Shown piece after piece: positions 6,866 to 10,026 of a stretch of 10,026 bases of DNA (the first letter of the stretch is position 1; every line of letters starts with the position of its first letter). The notes beneath the pieces were generated by a model. It ran no database searches, had not been told where the DNA came from, and saw only the letters and a program-made list of their open reading frames with translations. The translations under genes and the position numbers were made by a program. Source of the DNA: Caribbeanibacter sp964518305. GTDB taxonomy: Bacteria; Gemmatimonadota; Gemmatimonadetes; Palauibacterales; Palauibacteraceae. The stretch spans positions 1-10,026 of the forward strand of contig CAZFDK010000079.1 of assembly GCA_964518305.1 (NCBI GenBank). Reading direction: 5' to 3'.

Positions 6866-7884
6866 GCGCCGAGCCCGCGGAAGGGCCGCTGCACCTGGCC
6901 ATGCTGGGGTGCGGGGAGGCCGCCCGCACCCATGCCGACACCCTCTCCGGCCTGGAGGCCGTCTCCCGGCTCTCCTACGCCAGCCGTTCGGTGCGACGTG
7001 CCGAGGCGTTCCGCCGGGAGCACGAGGGCTACCGGTCCTACGCGAGCTACGGGGGGGCGCTGGAGGACGAGAGCGTGGACGCCGTGCTCGTGCTCACTCC
7101 TCCGGCGCACCACCTGGAGCTCACCCTGGAGGCGCTCGGCGCCGGGAAGCACGTGATCGTCGAGAAGCCCCCCTTCCTGCGTGCCGCCGACGTGGATCGC
7201 GTGGAGCGAGCCGCCGCCGAGGCCGGCCGCCGGGTGCTGGTGGCCGAGAACTACTACTACAAGCCGGTCCGGCGCCGGGTGGCCGAGGTGGTCGAGCGGG
7301 GCGACATCGGGGAGGTCCTCTTCGTCTATGTGAACGCGCTCAAGCGCCAGGAGACGGCCGGATGGCGGGACGACCCCGAGCTGGCCGGCGGCGGAGCGCT
7401 CTTCGAGGGCGGGATCCACTGGGTGGACTTCGTGGCCAACCTGGGCCTCACCCTGGAATCGGCCGTCGGCCGCCGTCCCGGTCGCGGCGACGGCGCCCGC
7501 CGGCAGCCGGAACGGAGCGTGCTCGTGGACCTGGACTACGCCGAGGGTGCCGCCGGCAGCCTGTACTACTCCTGGGAGGTGCCCTCGCCGCTGGGCGGGG
7601 TCCGCTTCTCCCGAATCTACGGGCGTAAGGGGTCGGTGGCCTTCGAGTCGAACGGGGGCTTCGTGGCCGTGCACGGCGAGCGGACGCGCTTCTGGCCCGT
7701 GCCGGGCGGGCTGGCCGACGCCGCCGGCTACCGACCCATGTTCCGCGACTTCGTGGAGGCCCTCACCACGGGCCGCCGCCCGGAGTACGACCTGCGCCTG
7801 GCCCGGCGCGACCTGGAGCTGGTGGAGCAGATCTACGACAGCATGGAGAGCAGCATCGACGGCACGGAAGGACGGGACGGATAG
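6862..7884 (+). CDS. Gfo/Idh/MocA-family NAD(P)-dependent oxidoreductase
   Basis: A 340-residue sugar-dehydrogenase-like protein. The N-terminal Rossmann fold has LHLAMLGCGEAA (GxGxxA at 16-21), DAVLVLTPPAHH in the nucleotide-binding loop region, and VIVEKPP with Lys102, the EKP catalytic/cofactor lysine of the family. The C-terminal alpha/beta domain includes AENYYYKP, GDIGEVL and GGIHWVDF, where His186 is the likely second catalytic residue. Known members oxidise or reduce hydroxyl groups of inositols, sugar acids and nucleotide sugars, often paired with isomerases or other oxidoreductases. The start is the GTG at 6862, which overlaps the TGA of the GMC gene (GTGA), indicating translational coupling. 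The stop TAG directly abuts the ATG of the next gene. The residue after the GxG (Glu19) and the absence of a recognisable coenzyme-specific acidic residue leave NAD versus NADP open. Confidence 0.9.
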   Translation: MSAEPAEGPLHLAMLGCGEAARTHADTLSGLEAVSRLSYASRSVRRAEAFRREHEGYRSYASYGGALEDESVDAVLVLTPPAHHLELTLEALGAGKHVIVEKPPFLRAADVDRVERAAAEAGRRVLVAENYYYKPVRRRVAEVVERGDIGEVLFVYVNALKRQETAGWRDDPELAGGGALFEGGIHWVDFVANLGLTLESAVGRRPGRGDGARRQPERSVLVDLDYAEGAAGSLYYSWEVPSPLGGVRFSRIYGRKGSVAFESNGGFVAVHGERTRFWPVPGGLADAAGYRPMFRDFVEALTTGRRPEYDLRLARRDLELVEQIYDSMESSIDGTEGRDG

Positions 7885-8709
7885 ATGGAGATCGCCATCG
7901 CACTGGCCGTCGGCCTCGCCGCCGGCGTCCACGCCGCCATCTGGGGCATGTACAAGGACTCGCCCCACGAGGGCTTCACCTGGAGCACCTGGTTCCGGAG
8001 CCCGGTCCTGGCCTCCGCTGTCGCCCTGGCCCTCACCCTCTTCACACCGGCCAGCCCGACCGGCGCCGGCGGCATCGTCGTCCTCTTCGGCGTGACCTAC
8101 GGCCTGGAGCGGGCCCTGGTGGAGCTGTACAAGACCTTCCTCCGGGACGAGGACCAGTCGAAGTACACGATCCCCATGCAGTTCTCCGTGGGCGGGGAGC
8201 CCGTGGAGAGCCGCGCCGTGCGGCTGGCGGTGGGCGCCGTCTACTTCGCCGGGGAGCTGGCCGTGCTGTACGGCGTCTGGTGGCTGCAGCGCTCCGGCCC
8301 CGAGCTCTCGCCCCTGGTGGCTGTGCTGGTCGTGGGCACCGCCGGCGGCTGGATCTCCGCCTTCGGCGGGGCGTGGAAGGACGCTCCCGTCGAGGGGTTC
8401 CACATTCTCAAGTTCTTCCGCAGCCCCCTGATCTCCTTCGCCTGGGCCCTGCTCGTGGCGTCCCTCACCACGGAGTACGTGTTCATCTTCCTGGGGGCGC
8501 TGGGCTACACCATCGCCACCACCGAGACGTACAAGACCTTCTTCTTTCCGGACGAGCCCCGGGGCAAGTTCGCCGAGGCACCCATCGAGTTTCCGGAGAT
8601 GAAAGAGCGACGCAACCGCTTCGTGCCCGCCTACGTGGGGGTGTGGCTCCTGGTGGTGGCTGCGGTGGCGGTGGCCCTGATCGGCGGCGCGCCCGGCGGA
8701 CTGCTCTGA
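7885..8709 (+). CDS. Integral membrane protein with internal duplication, family not recognised
   Basis: A 274-residue hydrophobic protein with about six or seven membrane segments (roughly 2-20, 40-54, 61-79, 112-134, 142-160, 181-208 and 249-267) and no enzyme motif I know. It is an internal duplication: the half at residues 11-100 and the half at 150-236 share, in the same order, KDSPHEGF / KDAPVEGF (24-31 / 165-172), FRSP (37-40 / 178-181), YKTF (82-85 / 216-219) and a short segment ending in IPMQF / APIEF. Conserved charged loops (KD, E, R, YK) between membrane segments suggest binding or transport of a polar or anionic ligand, but this is inference. The ATG follows the preceding TAG with no gap; GGAAGGA at 7866-7872 is a plausible Shine-Dalgarno inside the upstream gene. 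It is the last gene of the operon, so it likely acts with the two oxidoreductases. It could belong to an existing DUF family that I cannot name. Confidence 0.85.
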   Translation: MEIAIALAVGLAAGVHAAIWGMYKDSPHEGFTWSTWFRSPVLASAVALALTLFTPASPTGAGGIVVLFGVTYGLERALVELYKTFLRDEDQSKYTIPMQFSVGGEPVESRAVRLAVGAVYFAGELAVLYGVWWLQRSGPELSPLVAVLVVGTAGGWISAFGGAWKDAPVEGFHILKFFRSPLISFAWALLVASLTTEYVFIFLGALGYTIATTETYKTFFFPDEPRGKFAEAPIEFPEMKERRNRFVPAYVGVWLLVVAAVAVALIGGAPGGLL

Positions 8710-8753
8710 CTCCCGGGGACGGGCGTCTCGGCGGGAACGTCGTCATCGACACC

Positions 8754-9485
8754 CTACGCCGCCGGCCGCTCTTCCTCCCGGAGGTCGCCCGGCGAGGGCG
8801 GGCTCGCGTCCTCCTCTCCGCGCCATCGCCGCCACGCCCAGACCGCCACGCCGATGGCGATGCCGCCGGCGGTGGCCCACACGAGCCAGCTGTCCGGGAT
8901 GTCCCACCAGAGTCCCAGGGCGGCGAAGAACCAGAGGCGCGGAAGGCGGCCCAGGAACGTGGCCAGGAGATGCTTCTTCATGCCGTAGCCGGCCACCGCG
9001 GAGAGGATGCGCACCGGCCAGTAGGGGAGGACCGACCAGCTGCAGAGCCAGACGGTCAGGAACGGCTTCTTCTCGAACAGCTCCACCACCTTGCTGACCA
9101 TCCGGCTCTCCCGGAAGCCGGAGGTACCGTCCATGGTCAGCACGGCACGGTACAGGTGGTAGTTGAGCCATTCCACGTAGAGGGTCCCCGCCGTGCCGAA
9201 GATCGCCACCAGCAGGGGATCGTAGACCCGGCCGAAGAGCATGAGGATCGGCTCGTAGGTGGCCGGGAGCACCGGGGAGATGGGACCGTTCACCCAGATG
9301 GTCACGAGCACGAAGCCCACCATGGCCGCCATCTCCGGGAGGAGAAGCACCAGGGGGATGCTGAGGGCGGCCAGGAGGCCGGTCCCGCGGATCACGCCGT
9401 CCCATGTGCGGTTGCCGCGCTCCTTCGTGAGGGCGCGCCACGCCCGGCGGGGCCAGGACCCGGCTTCGGCGTCGTCGCCGCTCAC
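8754..9485 (-). CDS. VTT-domain (DedA/SNARE-associated) membrane protein
   Basis: A 243-residue membrane protein with a VTT-like fold: a hydrophobic segment at 32-50, the NGPISPVLPATYEPILMLFG region (67-85) in the place of the first re-entrant loop, a helix at 89-113, then WSVLPYWPVRILSAVAGYGMK (150-170), resembling the 'lPf.P....yaAG..gm' second loop, followed by LGRLPRLWFFAALG and a last helix at 199-219. The C-terminal tail is charged. VTT proteins include lipid scramblases and polyprenyl-phosphate flippases (DedA, UptA and others), so a role in lipid movement is reasonable but not shown. The start is taken as the GTG at 9485-9483, with no Shine-Dalgarno; the next internal Met (51) would remove the first membrane segment. 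It is convergent with the GMC operon, with 44 bp between stops and no clear terminator in that gap. Confidence 0.8.
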   Translation of the reverse strand: MSGDDAEAGSWPRRAWRALTKERGNRTWDGVIRGTGLLAALSIPLVLLLPEMAAMVGFVLVTIWVNGPISPVLPATYEPILMLFGRVYDPLLVAIFGTAGTLYVEWLNYHLYRAVLTMDGTSGFRESRMVSKVVELFEKKPFLTVWLCSWSVLPYWPVRILSAVAGYGMKKHLLATFLGRLPRLWFFAALGLWWDIPDSWLVWATAGGIAIGVAVWAWRRWRGEEDASPPSPGDLREEERPAA

Positions 9486-9535
9486 GCGGTGGCCGCGGGC
9501 AGGGCGGAACGGCGGAAGGGGAGCGGGCGTATCAT
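9482..9535 (-). CDS. Possible 17-codon leader ORF upstream of the VTT gene
   Basis: On the minus strand an ATG at 9535-9533 opens MIRPLPFRRSALPAATA and stops at TGA 9484-9482, which overlaps the GTG start of the VTT gene as GTGA. The predicted -10 (9550-9545) would place transcription start only a few bases before this ATG, so it would be read near-leaderless and could deliver ribosomes to the VTT start. It may be just a chance ORF; the peptide resembles no leader peptide I know. Confidence 0.35.
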   Translation of the reverse strand: MIRPLPFRRSALPAATA

Positions 9536-9544
9536 GAGGCGCCC

Positions 9545-9572
9545 AAGCTAGCCCGGACGCCCGCTTTCTTCA
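9545..9572 (-). promoter_or_regulatory. Predicted promoter of the VTT gene
   Basis: The minus strand has TAGCTT at 9550-9545, the same -10 hexamer as the GMC and tRNA promoters. The hexamer 16 bp upstream (9572-9567) is TGAAGA, a poor -35 with three matches to TTGACA. It lies back-to-back with the tRNA promoter. Confidence 0.4.
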
Positions 9573-9576
9573 CGGG

Positions 9577-9604
9577 TTGACTCGGCGCCTTCCCCGGTTA
9601 GCTT
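9577..9604 (+). promoter_or_regulatory. Predicted promoter of tRNA-Ile
   Basis: TTGACT (9577-9582), a 16-bp spacer and TAGCTT (9599-9604) precede the tRNA. Transcription would begin near 9611, about 13 bases before the mature 5' end. Spacing and -10 are identical to the promoter at 5184-5211. Confidence 0.7.
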
Positions 9605-9623
9605 GGCGGCTCCCGAACAGCGA

Positions 9624-9698
<75 letters not shown>

Positions 9699-9706
9699 CT
9701 CTGATA

Positions 9707-9730
9707 ACCCCCGAGAGATCGGGGGTCTTT
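9707..9730 (+). terminator. Rho-independent terminator of tRNA-Ile
   Basis: A perfect 8-bp stem, ACCCCCGA (9707-9714) and TCGGGGGT (9719-9726), encloses a GAGA tetraloop and is followed by CTTT. It begins nine bases after the tRNA. The U-tract is short but the stem is strong. Confidence 0.85.
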
Positions 9731-9757
9731 GTGGTTCGTGTCTCACCCGTCCGAGTC

Positions 9758-9783
9758 GGTGTGTCGATTAGGTGTGTCGATTA
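9758..9783. repeat. Perfect 13-bp tandem repeat beside the integrase gene
   Basis: GGTGTGTCGATTA occurs twice head to tail, at 9758-9770 and 9771-9783, with no mismatch. The second copy contains the stop codon of the integrase gene (TAA read from the minus strand at 9783-9781). Its place between the tRNA terminator and an integrase gene suggests a recombinase arm-binding site or a duplication left by integration (inference). Confidence 0.75.
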
Positions 9784-10026
9784 CTCCCCTGCGGACGCCC
9801 CCTCTCGGAGCGTCATCCTCTTCTCCTGGGCTCTCCTCATGGCTCCCAGATCCGAGCCCAGATAGCACTTAAGGATGGTCTGCTCCGTCTGCCATCCACC
9901 GAGGTCGGCGAGATCCTTGAGGGGGACCTCGCGCAGCTCGTCGGCGAACTTGCGTCGCAGACCGTGCCAGCCCAGCCCGTCGACGTGCTCCAAGTCCGCC
10001 AGCTCCTCGGACCGGTACCACCAGTC
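9781..10026 (-). CDS. Tyrosine recombinase/phage-type integrase, C-terminal end (partial)
   Basis: The last 81 codons of a site-specific recombinase; the frame stays open to the right edge, so the start and the DNA-binding domain lie outside the window. Visible are the C-terminal catalytic residues: WHGLRRKF (the HxxR box, His21 and Arg24 counted from the window edge), LGGW with Trp45 at the usual His/Trp position, and the likely nucleophile Tyr55 in ILKCYLG. Both spacings fit the phage integrase family. The active-site residues in this part are intact, so it is not obviously a pseudogene. It is transcribed toward tRNA-Ile, ending 82 bases from it. The region looks less GC-rich than the genes to the left, consistent with acquired DNA. 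It probably excises and integrates an element lying to the right of the window. Confidence 0.85.
   Translation of the reverse strand, partial: DWWYRSEELADLEHVDGLGWHGLRRKFADELREVPLKDLADLGGWQTEQTILKCYLGSDLGAMRRAQEKRMTLREGASAGE

Noticed and set aside
6694..8403. A 569-codon minus-strand frame
   Set aside because: It is antisense to three genes with clear family motifs and tight operon structure; its sequence has no recognisable domain.
8280..9551. A 423-codon plus-strand frame across the membrane protein and VTT genes
   Set aside because: It overlaps two better-supported genes on both strands and has the R/G/A/H-rich composition of a shadow frame.
9781..9993. Integrase as a complete 70-residue protein starting at TTG 9993
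   Set aside because: The frame stays open to the window edge with integrase-like sequence, and 70 residues cannot hold a full catalytic domain, so it is treated as partial.

Overview
The window is a high-GC bacterial chromosome fragment, probably from a metagenome assembly because it carries a 10-N gap. My best guess is the phylum Gemmatimonadota (moderate confidence). The reasons are the GC-rich codon use, a DUF4837-type lipoprotein (a family I know mainly from the Bacteroidota/Gemmatimonadota side of the tree), a DnaE-type Pol III alpha subunit with an intact-looking PHP domain, and promoters with a GC-tolerant -10 (TAGCTT) and few Shine-Dalgarno sequences. No 16S rRNA or other decisive marker is present.

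Layout: (1) 1-2041, minus strand: the N-terminal 680 codons of dnaE, running off the left edge and interrupted by the gap at 1489-1498. (2) 2042-2184: a short intergenic stretch with two kinds of heptad-like tandem repeats. (3) 2185-3279, minus: a DUF4837-type lipoprotein, divergent from (4) typA/bipA, 3316-5187, plus. The 36-bp gap between them appears to be a compact bidirectional promoter with overlapping -10 elements around TCTAGA. (5) 5258-8709, plus: a tight three-gene operon of a GMC flavoprotein oxidoreductase with a four-cysteine cluster, a Gfo/Idh/MocA-type NAD(P) oxidoreductase overlapping it by four bases, and an unrecognised integral membrane protein built from two repeated halves. 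(6) 8754-9485, minus: a VTT (DedA/SNARE-associated) membrane protein, convergent with the operon. (7) 9540-9730: back-to-back promoters, a stand-alone tRNA-Ile(GAT) and its terminator. (8) 9758-10026: a perfect 13-bp tandem repeat and the C-terminal end of a tyrosine recombinase that continues off the right edge. This looks like the junction of a genomic island integrated at tRNA-Ile.

DnaE and TypA are housekeeping genes. The GMC/Gfo-Idh-MocA/membrane operon is the best candidate for an undescribed pathway: two redox enzymes of families that act on sugars, alcohols or sterol-like molecules, translationally linked to a duplicated membrane protein with conserved KD(S/A)P, EGF, FRSP and YKTF motifs. 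A second theme is initiation: three exact TAGCTT -10 hexamers, two with an identical 16-bp spacer from a TTGAC(A/T) -35, near-leaderless starts, and two genes whose start codon overlaps the stop of a tiny upstream ORF.
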